A DNA stretch of 64,000 bases from Eudorina sp. 2006-703-Eu-15 (taxonomy: Eukaryota; Chlorophyta; Chlorophyceae; Chlamydomonadales; Volvocaceae). Where the stretch lies: the NCBI GenBank assembly GCA_003117195.1, contig BDSI01000118.1, forward strand, positions 1 to 64,000, in the 5' to 3' direction. The position numbers and the translations under genes were made by a program. The notes below the pieces were generated by a model, which was not told the origin of the DNA, searched no databases, and saw only the letters and a program-made list of their open reading frames with translations. This document shows, one piece after another, positions 35,847-47,743 of this stretch (position 1 is the stretch's first letter; every line of letters begins with the position of its first letter).

Positions 35847-38800
35847 TCAGTGTGCAACGGTCACGGAAGCCTGCTGCTCCTGCTCTTGCTGAATCACCGC
35901 GAACCGACCAGGGTTGATGGCCACCGTCTTGGTCGCGTTGTCCGTCTTGTAGATGCCCACTAGCCGCTCCGCCAGCTCAAACATGTTGTTGCGGAGCGAG
36001 ATGATGACGAACTGGGCGCCCGCGGTGCGCTCCTTGATGTAGTGGCCCACGATGGAGACGTTCTTGAAGTCTGACGGGACGGCACGGACCGGGCGAAATG
36101 TGCATGGTTGCTTGCTTGCGCCGCCTGAAAGTTTGTACGGCAGCACCGTCCGTCCCCGTAAACCTCCCTCCGCCCAGGCTTACCCAACGCGGCGTCGATC
36201 TCGTCCATGACGTACAGGGGGTTCGGCTTGTACGTGTGCAGGGCGAAGACAAGGCTGAGGCTGCTGAGGGTCTTCTCGCCGCCGGATAGGTTGGAGATGT
36301 TCTTCCAGCTCTTCTTCGGTGGGCGCACGCTGAAGATGATGCCCTGCATGTCAGGAAGCCGACCACGGGAAGCATCGCGGCGTTAAGCAGCTAGCATCAC
36401 ATGTGGGTCCTACGCCCCGGACCGTCAGCAATCAGGGTAGACAGGTCTGGCGCACTTCATGTCTTGTTGCCCTCACCTCCGAGAAGGGGTCCAGAGAGTC
36501 AACGAGCTCCAGCTCCGCGTCACCTCCGCAGGTAATCATCTGGTACACCTCCTGCAGAATGAATAGGCCGGGGGTGAACAAAACAAAGATGGCCATACTC
36601 AGTAGGGCTCGTGTGCGTGTACGGCTACAGCCACAGCTGTCACGGCTGGACTACTCCAGTTGAATCCGTTCGTCGCGCGCACCGCACAACTCCATTAGTC
36701 ACCTTAAGGCGAAGGCTGATGGCTTCGAAGCCCGACATGAAACCGTCGAGCCGCGCCTTCCGCAGCGACTCGTGCTCCTTGCGCAGCTGCGAACAGAGGA
36801 AAGAACAAGTCATACCGAGAGTTACGCGCTCCATGCTGCGCGGGTAATGGCGACCCAGATGTGCGGCCAGGCAAGTCCCAGGCAACCTTCCGGTCCATCA
36901 GGAACAATGCCCACCTTGTCACGTTCCGCTGTCGCCTCCTCCAGCTCCTTGGCACGCGTGGTGTACTCCTCCAACTGCGCATCAAGTCCAACCGCAACGT
37001 GACCGAATGAAGGCATTTGCGGTGACACAACTGTTGCAAGCCCAAGCACCCATTGACGCACCTTTTGCTTGTACTCCTCGATGGTCGACAGATCCGGGTT
37101 CAGCTTCTGGAGCTCCGCCTCCAGCATCGTCGCCTGCCGGGGTCCAGGCGCTAATTCAGGATCTGTGTGACTAGTCGCACAGTATGACACCAGCGCCGCA
37201 CCTTGCAGGCCAGCGAGTCCGCGAGGGCGACCAGGCCCGCGTCCGCCGTATCTCCCCGTAGCGCAGCCTCGTCCACCACATAGTCGTCCTTGCCTGCATA
37301 CCGGTAGCATCGTTGGTCAGGTGTTGGAAACGCCCGGGTCCAAGGCAGATGTGCTCAAAACTCCCTTCGTTATATAATCCCACGTCAAAAATCGTACCTA
37401 GTAGGTCGGCCAGCTTCTTGCGGTGCTTGTTTCGCTCGGCCACAAGGTCGTTGCCCTTGGCGCTCTCTTCCTTGGCAATCCGGCTGAGCTTCTCCAGCTC
37501 CTCCTCGATGTTGATCTCCGTTTGCCTGATGACACCCGAGTTGCGCTGCAGCACGTCGCGCTGCGCGCACCGAACGGCACACGGTCAGATTGTTGGCTTA
37601 CCCCACGCAACACTGGCACTAGACTGCCCGTGCCCCATCACAGGTGGTGCCTTACCGCCGAGCGGGCCTCCTGCAGCTGCGCGCCAGTCTCCACGGCCTG
37701 CTCCTCCACCTCCTGCTTCCGTCGGAGGACCTACAAGAAGCCCGACACAAGGGCGAGTTAGCAGCGTGGTTGTCGTCTGTGCCAGTCCAGAGTGTGTCCG
37801 TACCTTCTCCGCCTCGTCCTCGATGCTCCTGGTGACCTCCGCGCAGCTCGCCAGCTCACCCTCGAACTTCTCCTTATCCTTGCCTGCATCCAGGCACCGC
37901 CGAAGTCGAACACAATTCCAGTTACACCCAGAGACAACTGGCGGTGCTGATGCAAGCAGTCATCGGCACACCTTGCTTCGTGAGCTCCTTCTTCAGCTTC
38001 TCAATCTGCTTGGCGAGCGACTTGGCCTGGACCTCCTTCTTGCTCATGTCGGTCTGTCAACGAAAACGAACCCAAATGCGGCGCACGTGGATTTGCGTCA
38101 CAAGCAAGAGCTCGCAAATCCGTATGGTCGCGCAGCCTCATGACGGCTCTACGCAGGTCCCCGCACTTCCGGTAGGACAACACGCGGGTTGTAGCTAGGG
38201 AAGCTAGGGGAGCTAGTTGTAGCTTGGACCACACGCCTGTTCGCTCCTTCAGCAGCGTCAGTTCGAGGGCGAAGGCTTACTTATCGAAGTCAGTGCGCGC
38301 CGTGCCACTCCATACCTCCGTTTCCTCGATCTTCTTGCGAGTCTTCTCCACCTTGGTCTTCTGGGACCGCAGCTTTTCGCCACCTGCAGACACACGACCG
38401 CACCCTGTTGTGAGGCCCCACCGCAAGCGTAGAAGCAGCGAAACCGAATCCCCGGCGTGCCTGCGTTGGTGATCTTGTTCTGAAGCGATGTCGCCTTCCG
38501 CTCCAGGTCCGCGCACTGCTCCTTGAGGGTCATCAGGGACACCTGCTCCTTGGACACGGCGACGTGCAGCTCCTTGATCCGCGACGCGTCGGCAGCGTTC
38601 ACCTGCGAGGCTCAGCACACGAACATGATTTGTGCATAGCACACCTTCTATCTAGTGCCGCCCGTGCGTCTGGCCGGCGGCGCTGTCTCAGGCAATCGTG
38701 CGAAGCAACTCTCACAGCGACCCAGCGCGTGTTATGTGCCATGCCCATGAAGTCATCACAGCTCCATCGAGTGTCGCTCAGGCAACTCCTCACCTGCGTA

Positions 38801-41800
38801 TCCGCCTGCAGCCTGGACATGCGCTCCGCAAGGTCAGCTGCCCGCTGCGCGTTGGCCTCGGCCTCCATGCGCGCCTGGTGGGGCCACACACGCCGGACAT
38901 CCTCACATCTCCAGCATTGTTACTCACGCGCTGTTGAAGGACCATGATCGCCGCATGATGTGGCTTATCAAAGGTGTCATCAAGGTGTGAAAGAGTCCCC
39001 GACGAGCTATACGCACCTTTGGCAGCTCCGTCTCCAGGGACGACAGGTCTTTCTCAGATCCACGCAGGGCAGCCTGGGCAGCCGCCACGCGCTGACGTGC
39101 GGCCTGCAGCGCCTACAGGACAAAAACCGCATAGGGCCCGGAGCCCCATCTACACTGTAATGATAACGGCAACAATAAAATGCGGGTACGTGCTCAAGCA
39201 TGTGTCCGGCCGACTTTGAGATCCAAGCTAGCTTTGTGTGAGTGAGCACCGCATATAGTAGTGGCCCCACTTGGTCTCTAGGTATTGTAACCTTCCCGGA
39301 CTTCCCTGCTCCAGAAATTGCGTCGGCGTCGAGGAATAATGCGGGGCTGAGCACAGCGCATTGTGACGTTGTACCCCTACCGTACCGTATCGTACCTGGT
39401 TCAGTTGGTCCGCCAGCTTGTCGACCTCGCGCAGCTCTGCCTCAGCGGCGCGCGCATCGGTGGCGCCCCCACGGGGCGCTGAGTTGCCCAGCGTCATGCG
39501 ACCCGTCTGGGGCTTGCCGCCGCCCGACATGGTGCCGCTGTCGGCAATCAGTTGTCCCTGCACGATTCAGGCAGAGCACGGCTCTGGCTAGGTGAAGTGG
39601 CACTAGATTCCCGCGCTGGATCGGTGGTGATTACCGAACCCGCTATCACGGCTGAAGTTAGGGTGCATGGATCAGGCCGGTCCCATTAGGCAGCTATGGC
39701 TATCCCGATTGCCCGAAGGGATCGTCCGGAAGGATCGCAGTGGGTTCGGATGGTGCCCAGAGGAGAATGGGGCCACTCCGTACACACTGTTAAGAGAGCT
39801 TTTTCGCTCAGGCGGCACCAGGAGTGGCATTAGGCGTAGCAAAGATTATGCAAGGGCTGCGCTGCGATAAGATGAAGCTACACAGGGAGTACCGTGGGTG
39901 TTTGTTGTGGTCATTAACATCAGGGGCAGTGACCCTGGCTCAGCTCACCTGCAGCGTCACGACCCGGCGGAAGCGCCTGTCCTGCCCGTACGCGATGCGA
40001 GATGCCTGCTCGAGGTCCTTCGCGACCAGCGTATTGCCGCAGGCGTAGAAGAACGCGGACCGCAGCTTTGCATCCTTGACCTTGATTAGATCGAACAGGC
40101 GCGGGCAACCTGCGCGATTGGCAAAGCCCCTGAATTTATTGACTGGCGCCCTGGGCGCCTTGGGTGCCGCGACGGAACATGAATCCCGCGAGCGAGATGC
40201 CACCGGCGTGCACTCCAGTGTGCACTCTTTCGACGTTGTGCGCGGAGCCGTTGCCTACCCTCCGGGGTGTCGATGCGCTCCGACGCCGCCCGCTCCAGGT
40301 GTTGCTGCTTCTCCAGGATGAGGAAGGTTGCGCAGCCGGCGTTGGTGCGGCGCAGGTGTTCCACCGCACGCTGCGCATCGCTGGCGGTTTCGACCAGGAT
40401 GTTATCTAGCGCACCGACAGCTGTGGAGACGGCCGCGTCGTACTTGGCGTCGATGGCGCCGAGATCACCTGCCCAGAACACGATGATCTTCTCAGGGCAT
40501 GATCAAGGCAGCAGAGCCGGCCAGAATGAGAACCCGCGGGAGTAAGCATCCGCAGGAACACGGCAATGGCACCGTGGCTGTCCGTCCGCTTCACCACCCT
40601 CGCAAAATGCTTACCAATCCGGCCGTAGATGCCACCGAGCTCCCCACGGGACTTGGCCGCCATGAGCTCGCGCATGACTCCACTCTGCCCTTGGGTCGCC
40701 TGGAGGTCGGCCCTGCCAGCACCCAGGATCAGCCGTTACTTAGATTCGTTGCGTGGCGAATATGACCATGTCCCGAAATTCGGCGCAAACTTCAGCTCGA
40801 AGCAATCCATGGCGGCCAATCATAGCGCACACAACGTGCCAGGCTCCTGCGCCCTACACTCACCTGAGCTGCACGCTCTTCTCCCGCACCACCACCAGCT
40901 CCTCCTCGGCTTTCCTCTCTGCTGCCTGCGCGGCCGTGAGCTCCTGCTTGTGCTGCTCGATCTCCCCCCTGTCCGCAAAAAGGGGTGGGGGAGGGGGGGA
41001 ACCGAGTGTCAGCGCAGCCCAACGCCAGCGACCGCCTGGACGCTTTCTTGTGCGGATGTCAGTGTCACCATTCCGCAGTGGTGCGCGCTGTGCTTCCAAC
41101 CAGAGTGTGCCTGGCAGCGCCCCTTACCGCCGCGTCTGCAGCAACGCCTCCAGCTCCTTGATCCTCTGCTCCTGGCTGCCGGCAGCTGCCCGGGCGTCCT
41201 CCAGCTCCCTGACGGATAGCCGGTGCACAGGTGGATGGCGCGCAGCCAACTCGGGATGTAAATGGGTGATGCGCACGCGTGAGAAACGAGGGGACACGTT
41301 CCCCAGTGAAGGCACACCTCAGCCATGGGGACCGAAAACCAAACTGAACGGATGCGCCGATGGTGCAGTCCTAGCTCTGCCAGACTCGGCCACCTTTCGT
41401 GACTGCTCAATACCGGCTCATGTAGGCATCTAAAAGGTGGTGGGCATCAGGGGCGTCACGCCACGCCCGTACTTGGTTGCTTTCTCCACGCGTTTCTTCG
41501 CCTCCGTCTCCTGGCGCTGCAGCAGCTCCATCTCACGCTGCCCCACAGAGATGCGCCCCTGGACCTCGCTGATCTTCTTTTCCCAGGGCGCCAACTCCTT
41601 CTTCACCTACACACGGAGAGTAGGGCAACGGCATAGAAAGCAGTCCACAGCCATTTCGCTTGGCACAACCGCCGGATGAACGCCGTCACGGTATGGTTGT
41701 TTCGGTGCCATTGGTACTACTTGTGCCGCTGCCTTCAATCCACCGATCCGCTACCAGCGCCCCGCACGTACCTGAGAGAGCTGCTGGTGGTAGCCTTCCA

Positions 41801-44800
41801 CTTCGCCCTTCAGGGCCTCCTGCATGTTCTCCAGCTCGACCTCGGCGTCGGCCAGCTGTGCGGTGAGGGTTTGCAGCTGCGCTGCCAGTTGCGGGCCCGC
41901 CGTCTCACAGGCATGCCTTTCCGTGTCCAATTTCTGCAGGGAGTGGGAACAGGTGAAGGACGAAGCGGCCCCTGCTGGCTACGCGCGATAACTAGCTGCC
42001 TCTCAGGGTTGACGGCACTCAGGCGTGCCACAATATGCGTGCTGCGCGCAGTAGAAGCCGAACCAGAACGCTCCCTCCCAGCGCCGCAGAAAAACGCTAT
42101 CAGCCGCCCATGTCTCCCTCCGACACACACACCCGCATTTATAAAAACATGTTATTTGCGGTAGGACTTGGGGGCATCAGCCCCCGGGCCAGTCCACGTC
42201 CGCCCCTGGACTGCCACACCGAAATTGTGCATGCGTGGCGTACACGCCCTCCAGCGCCCACACACGAACGCTTACCTCGATCTGCTGCGCGTCAGCGGCC
42301 ATCTTATCCGCCGTCTTTTTGAGCTTCAACTTAAGCGCCTTGACGGTCTCGTTGTTTTGCGCATCCTTGCGCTCGAGCGCTTTGTAGGCTTCCGTCGCCG
42401 CTTCCATGTTCTGGTCGGCGGGATTCAGCAGACATCATGTCATTGCATGGGACCGCTTTGTGCGCGTGACAGCCCTTCAGCCCGGAGCACCAAGTCGCAC
42501 CTTGAGGACTGCCGCGTGCACCTTCTCGGCTGCCAAGTAATTCTTCTCTGCCGCCGCAACCTGCTTCTCGTAGTCCTTCCGCTTGGCGCGCTCGTGCGCG
42601 AGCTTCTCGTTCAGCTCCGCTGTCGTGGCTTCCGCCGTTTTGCGGTTTGCCTGGTACGCGCGAGGAGGAATGGACGGCAACCGATGTGAGATAAACAGTG
42701 ACGGCAAACACACACAGACCACGTGTACTCGCGTGCCGCAAGGTGTCAGTGGTGTACCGTATGCACTGCAGCACTCCACGCGCAGTCGGCCTGCTTATGT
42801 CAACGACGACCCGCACCTTGACCTTCATCTCGAAGACGTGGGTGGCGTTGATGCGCAGCTGCAACATTTCGGCCTGCTTATCCACGAACTGTTGCGCTTC
42901 TGCGGCCTTGCCCTGAAGCGTTTCAGCGCAGGGCAGCAGGAGCGCGTAGTTGGACAGCAGTGGACCTATTCGGCAACGCGCAATGGAGGGCCATGCCTAA
43001 ACAGCACACTGACCATCCAATCCCAGCAAGCTTAAACCCTAATTAATGACAGCACGGTGCCACCCGTACACCACAGACCCACCTAAACCTCCCTGACAGG
43101 GTTTCGAAGCACATCCGCATAGCTGCCGAACTAGCCCGTTTTGATTGAGATAGCGCGGCATCACAGCCACGGACCACGGACCGTACGGGGAGTCCCACCT
43201 GCAGGGCGTCCTTGTCCTTTTCCGCGGACTTGAGCCGTGCCACCATCCCCTGGCGCTTCTCGTTGACTTCCTCCAGCCTGAAGGCAACCCCAGCAGAAAT
43301 AAATGTCAGGAAATGCGCGACACACCCTCACAGCCATCCAGGGGATCCGGATAGGAAGGCTACACGCGCACTAGGCTGTGCCTGTACCCGGAAGCACGCC
43401 CGGCCCTGGGATGTCAGTCGCCCAGTAGCAATGTGCAAATGCATCCTCGCGGTCCAGCATCGTGGACGGTTCCGCTGTGCTGCCGATAAAGGAACTGGGC
43501 CCACATCGCGCTTACTGTTTGTAGGCCTCCTCAATGGGCTGCACGTACTTGTCCGTGCCGATGATATCCTGCGGACCAAGGACGAGGGCACCTTGGTGAC
43601 CTGAAAGTGCTTCTGTCATCCAACGCTTGCAGACCATAGTCGCACAATCCTAAGCCGAGCCCCTTTGCACACTGTCACATTCCCATCCTTTTCTTCCTTT
43701 TGAAGCAACACCCAATGTACAGGTGCCGCAACCCACGAACCCATGGAACAACCCCAACTGAGTTCGTGCCATCCCTTATTGACTACAAAGCCTACGTGGC
43801 GGCGCCCAACCTATGGCGCCGTGAAGGCCGGCCCGTTGTTCGGCCGCTCCCGGCCGACGGTGAAGCACGACTTGCGCAATGCCCACGGTCCACAGTTCCC
43901 GGCGTGTTGGCTCTCACGCACCTCTAGGTACTCCAGCAGACCCGTGTCGTTCTTGTCCTCTGCTTTGGGCTTCATCATGGAGATTTGCTCAACCTCACCC
44001 TACGTTCGCGGGCATGTGCAGCGCACGAATTTCGCAGGTCGCCGGGGAGCCGTCCCTGGAACTCCAATCGTCTAGAAAGTTTCTGGCGAGCTTCCAACAC
44101 GAGCGACTTCTGCAGGCGTAACCTATGAAACCCACACAGCTTGCCTGAAGGATGAGGAAGCGGTTGTTGTCCAGGTCGATGCCCTTCGCTTTTAGAAGGT
44201 CCGTGACCTCCTTTGTGCTGACTTTGCGGCTGTTGATGTAGTAATGCGACTCGTTGTTCCGCTGCGCGGTTCGCGCCACCGTGAACTCGGAGCCCGGCAC
44301 GACTGTGCATGCATCCCCCTCCTGCAACGAACGCATGGGGGAACGTCGCACGCCGTACAGCGTCCTTCAGATGTACAACAACACACGGTCAAGACTCTGC
44401 AGCCCACCTGGTCGATGATCTCCTGGAAGCGGACTGTTACGCGCGCATACTCGAGGTTCCGGTGGTTCTGAGAGTTGTGAATAAGCTCCGAGACTTTGTT
44501 GAAACGCAACTGTGCTCGCGTTAAGGGGACAGCAGCCAGAAGTGAGGAAGGGCCCGCTGTAGCAGGCCTCTACGCACCCGCCCCTTACCTGCTTCGCTCG
44601 GCGCCCGAAAACAAACAGCATCGCGTCAATCACGTTCGATTTACCGCTTCCATTTGGCCCAACCACAGCAGAGAAAGACTGCAAATTAGGGCTGCCGGTC
44701 AGAAGGCAGGTCACCGGAAGTAGTGCAGGACGAATTGGCTCGCAGCGTGCTCCTGACCTTGTGGAACGGACCAACGCGTTGCTCGCCAGCATAAGATTTA

Positions 44801-44883
44801 AAGTTCTCCAATATCATTTCCCGAATCATGAGCCGCTGCTTAGGCGCGGCCGACACGTCTGCATCATGAGCTGCGTTCGTCAT
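35847..44883 (-). CDS. SMC4: SMC4, condensin ATPase subunit (complete, about 28 exons)
   Basis: SMC4 pairs with SMC2 in condensin to compact chromosomes. Exon 1 (44883-44758) encodes MTNAAHDADVS, then MILENFKSYAGEQRVGPFHK. Exon 44678-44589 carries the Walker A VVGPNGSGKSNVIDAMLFVF. Exons 44509-44408 and 44321-44145 give LIHNSQNHRNLEYARVTVRF and KAKGIDLDNNRFLILQ. Exon 43999-43922 begins GEVEQISMMKPKAEDKND, diagnostic of SMC4. The next dozen exons are coiled coil, with the hinge at about 40680-39950 (GIYGRIG, GDLGAIDAKYDAAV, RIAYGQDRRFRRVVTLQ). DSGTMSGGGKPQTGRM follows near 39540, then the second coiled-coil arm. The C-terminal head has NLSGGEKTLSSLSLVFALH (about 36295-36240) and Walker B PLYVMDEIDAALG (about 36222-36184). 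The last exon (about 36072-35847) ends QQEQEQQASVTVAH. All catalytic motifs are intact. One intron uses a GC donor. Confidence 0.97.
44000..44144 (-). other. GC-AG intron in SMC4
   Basis: After ...NRFLILQ the sense strand reads CAG|GCAAGC, a GC donor in otherwise perfect consensus. The acceptor GTAG precedes GEVEQISMM. SMC4 conservation across the junction (LILQ-GEVEQI) fixes both ends, and no GT site fits. Confidence 0.85.
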
Positions 44884-46413
44884 GCTTCCGAGCCCGGCAC
44901 TCCGGTAGAGTAGTTGTGCACAAACACTTCGTAAAATTGTGAAGTAAAGTCCGACTGCCCTTCAAAAGGATGCAGGATTTGGTCTGTTCACTCCATTTTC
45001 ACAAACAAACAATGCGCAAAGACATACAGTCAAGCTCCATACAGTCCCTCTTACTTATCATAAAGTTGTTCCGTCCGCTGTGCCTAGGCAAGGCAACATC
45101 AGCAACCAGGTCACAAAGTAGTTTCTTTTTAAGTTACCCTGGATCCAACGTGTGTACGTACCTGGGGAAGCAAGACTTCTTATTCCACTTGGTCATAACA
45201 CATAATTTATAATTGTTTCACGTGAATCAAACATCTGTGACCTGTACAGGAGGCACTGGAGAAGCGTGCGGAGCCGTGCGGAGAACCAAGCACTGTATAC
45301 ATTGGCCGCTTGGTGAGTACAACGTTGCATGAGCACAAATGGCGATGATTGCGGCGGCGAAATGGAAACAGGCATGCGTCACAGTTGCTCAAGAAAACAT
45401 CTCCCGAGGTGCCGCTCTTGTCCCACCGCACATCGCGTGGTGCGCACCACCGCATGGGCGGCCAACTCGGCAATGTCCCGTCTACCATAACCCATGTCGC
45501 CTGGACCAGAAACACGTGAAACCCGCACGTCTCACATCGTTATCAGTCAGCCGTGATGCACTTGTGGATCACCCGTAAGTACTACGGTACGACATCACTT
45601 CACGCCATCGCACTTCACATGCATGTGCGGATCGCGTCATGGGGATCGCCGGCCTGTTCCAGCCCTTCAGGATAACGCCACTCAGCCTGACAAACGCAGC
45701 CTGTAGTCATAGAAATAGCATCACGCCAACGACATCTCACAGGTTATGCGCAAAGACAAACTGTGCCAAACCCGTGGCCTTTTCTCTTGTTGAGTCATAA
45801 TTCCAGTAACTCCCGTCCGCCAAATAAGATTAATGGTTAATCGTCATCATGAAAACACGACGATTCCCGCAGGCCAGCCCAGTCCTACAGCCAGGCGGTC
45901 AGTGACGACCCCTGGGGCCCTCATGTGAAACCTATCCAGTGCTGCGGCAACCACGCACGCACCGACGCTCACACAATTCTCTTGGGTCCTCCAACTGTCT
46001 CCAACCGTGATCGACCAATACAGTACCCAACCCAGTGCGCCCGGCGCCACAATGAGACAGGGCGTCCCTCTCACATACACGATGGTAACCCAACATACGA
46101 CGCTCGAGGACCCACCACGCTGCGTATGCCGCTGAGCAATGGCCAGCAGTCCGATCGCATTGCCCGTCGCAGGATGTCCAGTATCCCCATCCGCCCCCGG
46201 GCGCTTGTGAGCCTATCGGGGGTCCATGGCCGGGTCGTAACCATCCGTGCGCCTCAATACGCCCAACCTAGGCGCAGCACGGATCAGCGGGTAGGCAACA
46301 AGTCGCTGGCCACGATTTGAACGGTACAGCGGCATGCCGTGCTGCAGCCCAACCACGTTTTGCATGGTACAGTTGGGACGCTGTACGACATCTGCTTGAG
46401 CGCTGTGGTACAA
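44884..46413. promoter_or_regulatory. SMC4 upstream region
   Basis: 1.5 kb between the SMC4 start and the stop of the small CxxC protein gene. Lower GC, no convincing exon. Minus-strand open frames at 46213-46413 and 45207-45515 have no recognisable domain and lack ATG starts in a good context. It probably contains the SMC4 promoter and the upstream gene's 3' UTR. Confidence 0.4.
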
Positions 46414-46971
46414 CTACCGTTGGGGCACAGGAGGTCGCAAGAGCTGAGGCGGGGAGGGACCGGGCGGAGAGAATGCACTGTTGGCGCCGATAGGCCCAGC
46501 GGAGCTCATACGATTGGCACCCGCGTAGGAGGGAGTGGTCGCCATGTTGTCCCGCAACCCCACGCTTGAGAGTAGCTCTGCCCATGAGTCATCGATATGG
46601 TCTGCGCCACACGTGTGGCACTTCCAGAAGACGATGCGATGCCCTGCGAGGCGGGACCAATAACAACCGACGTTACAAGAGAGAACGAGTAAAGCAAGGA
46701 TGATAGTCGCGGAACAAATAAAACATTGTGAATAATTGAAAGAAGTTGACAGGGATCCCAAGCACAAGCCGTGAGATTTCGTCCAGGCTATGATGGATTG
46801 AGGGAAGGCACGCCCACCGCTTGGAGGGTCCGACAGGTGTGGCTCCCTCTTGAGTCGCTTCGCTACTATTTCACACTGTTCTGAGCCACCCTTGAATTCG
46901 CGCTTCCACAATGTTCCACACGTTGCGCAAGCGGTTAACTCTGTGAACTCGCTCAAATTGCTAATGTCCAT
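46414..46971 (-). CDS. Small two-exon protein with two CxxC pairs (putative metal-binding, unknown function)
   Basis: I do not recognise this family. An ATG at 46971 gives MDISNLSEFTELTACATCG then TLWKREFKGG. Exon 1 (46971-46818) ends in phase 1 at a GTGGGC donor. Exon 2 (46643-46414) starts after a pyrimidine-rich acceptor CTCGCAG in matching phase and encodes GHRIVFWKCHTCGADHIDDS then WAELLSSVGL. It ends in a Pro/Ser-rich tail; predicted length is 127 aa. Two CxxC pairs about 45 residues apart (CATC and CHTC), the second in a WKCxxCG context, suggest one treble-clef-like zinc site. The 174-bp intron and matching phases support a real gene; there is no homolog to confirm it. Confidence 0.45.
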   Translation of the reverse strand: MDISNLSEFTELTACATCGTLWKREFKGGSEQCEIVAKRLKREPHLSDPPSGGRAFPQSIIAWTKSHGLCLGSLSTSFNYSQCFICSATIILALLVLSCNVGCYWSRLAGHRIVFWKCHTCGADHIDDSWAELLSSVGLRDNMATTPSYAGANRMSSAGPIGANSAFSPPGPSPPQLLRPPVPQR

Positions 46972-47421
46972 TTCCAATCGGGTGATGTAGATATCGAATA
47001 CTAATGAATGGGCGGCGCTGGAAGTTGTGCTGCGTTTAAGAAAGGATAGGGAGGGTCGCTAACCCCCAGCGTACACAGAGGATAAAGGTATTAATAATGC
47101 AATTAACAATTACAATCAGCAAGTGATGAAATCCTTTTCACTTCAATGGTGGTTTCCTGTAGCATTGATGTAAATTATCCTTCGGAGCTGACGGTTCAGG
47201 TTCTGAAGTACTAAAATTAATGCATTTGGAAGAGTCGATACAATCTGGTACGAACACGCTATGAGGTCATCAAAACCAAGAGCCTGGAGCTCGAGTGGGA
47301 CGCAGTGGCGGGGCTGAATGTACTCGGCTGGCGCGCTCCCGAGGAGCGGCTGCCGCATGCAGAAGCGAATGTAAAGATGACAACGGTACCCTCAGGGATT
47401 CCAAGCGTTCACCGCTAAAAA
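46972..47421. other. Short intergenic region upstream of the CxxC protein
   Basis: AT-rich 450-bp stretch with no coding signal; presumed promoter of the CxxC gene and 3' UTR of the next gene upstream. Confidence 0.35.
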
Positions 47422-47743
47422 TTAAACCATGTTCATCGGTTTTCCGGCGACTGCCTGTCGTAGCGGCTGTCGGCTCAAAACCTCCAAAACGTAACCCTTG
47501 CGGGGCTGCCGAGCGCATTCCTGTATGGTTAGACTCGTCAGCCACTTGCCGAACAGTGCACCACATACTTACACCCAAGGACCGGGCTTGCTGTTGGACA
47601 CGGATTGACACGTTGGCACACGGGATCGAGGTCATCGATCGTGGCACTGGCTTGGTCAAGGCTCGCTTGCAATGGAAGTTAAACCACAATACGGCTGTCT
47701 CCCTTTGTCTCCCATCTAGTTCCAATAAGAGAGCTGTAAGCGG
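47422..47743 (-). CDS. Possible last two exons of an unidentified gene
   Basis: An open exon 47743-47573 follows a GTTACAG acceptor and ends at an excellent GTAAGT donor. It encodes 57 in-phase codons beginning PLTALLLELDGRQRETAVLW. A 52-nt intron with a CATACAG acceptor leads in phase 0 to 47520-47422, encoding ECARQPRKGYVLEVLSRQPL and ending at TAA. The upstream exons would lie in 47.8-49.4 kb but could not be placed. The plus strand also stays open here (to 47891) but has no ATG near its start. No family recognised; splice quality is the only real support. Confidence 0.3.
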
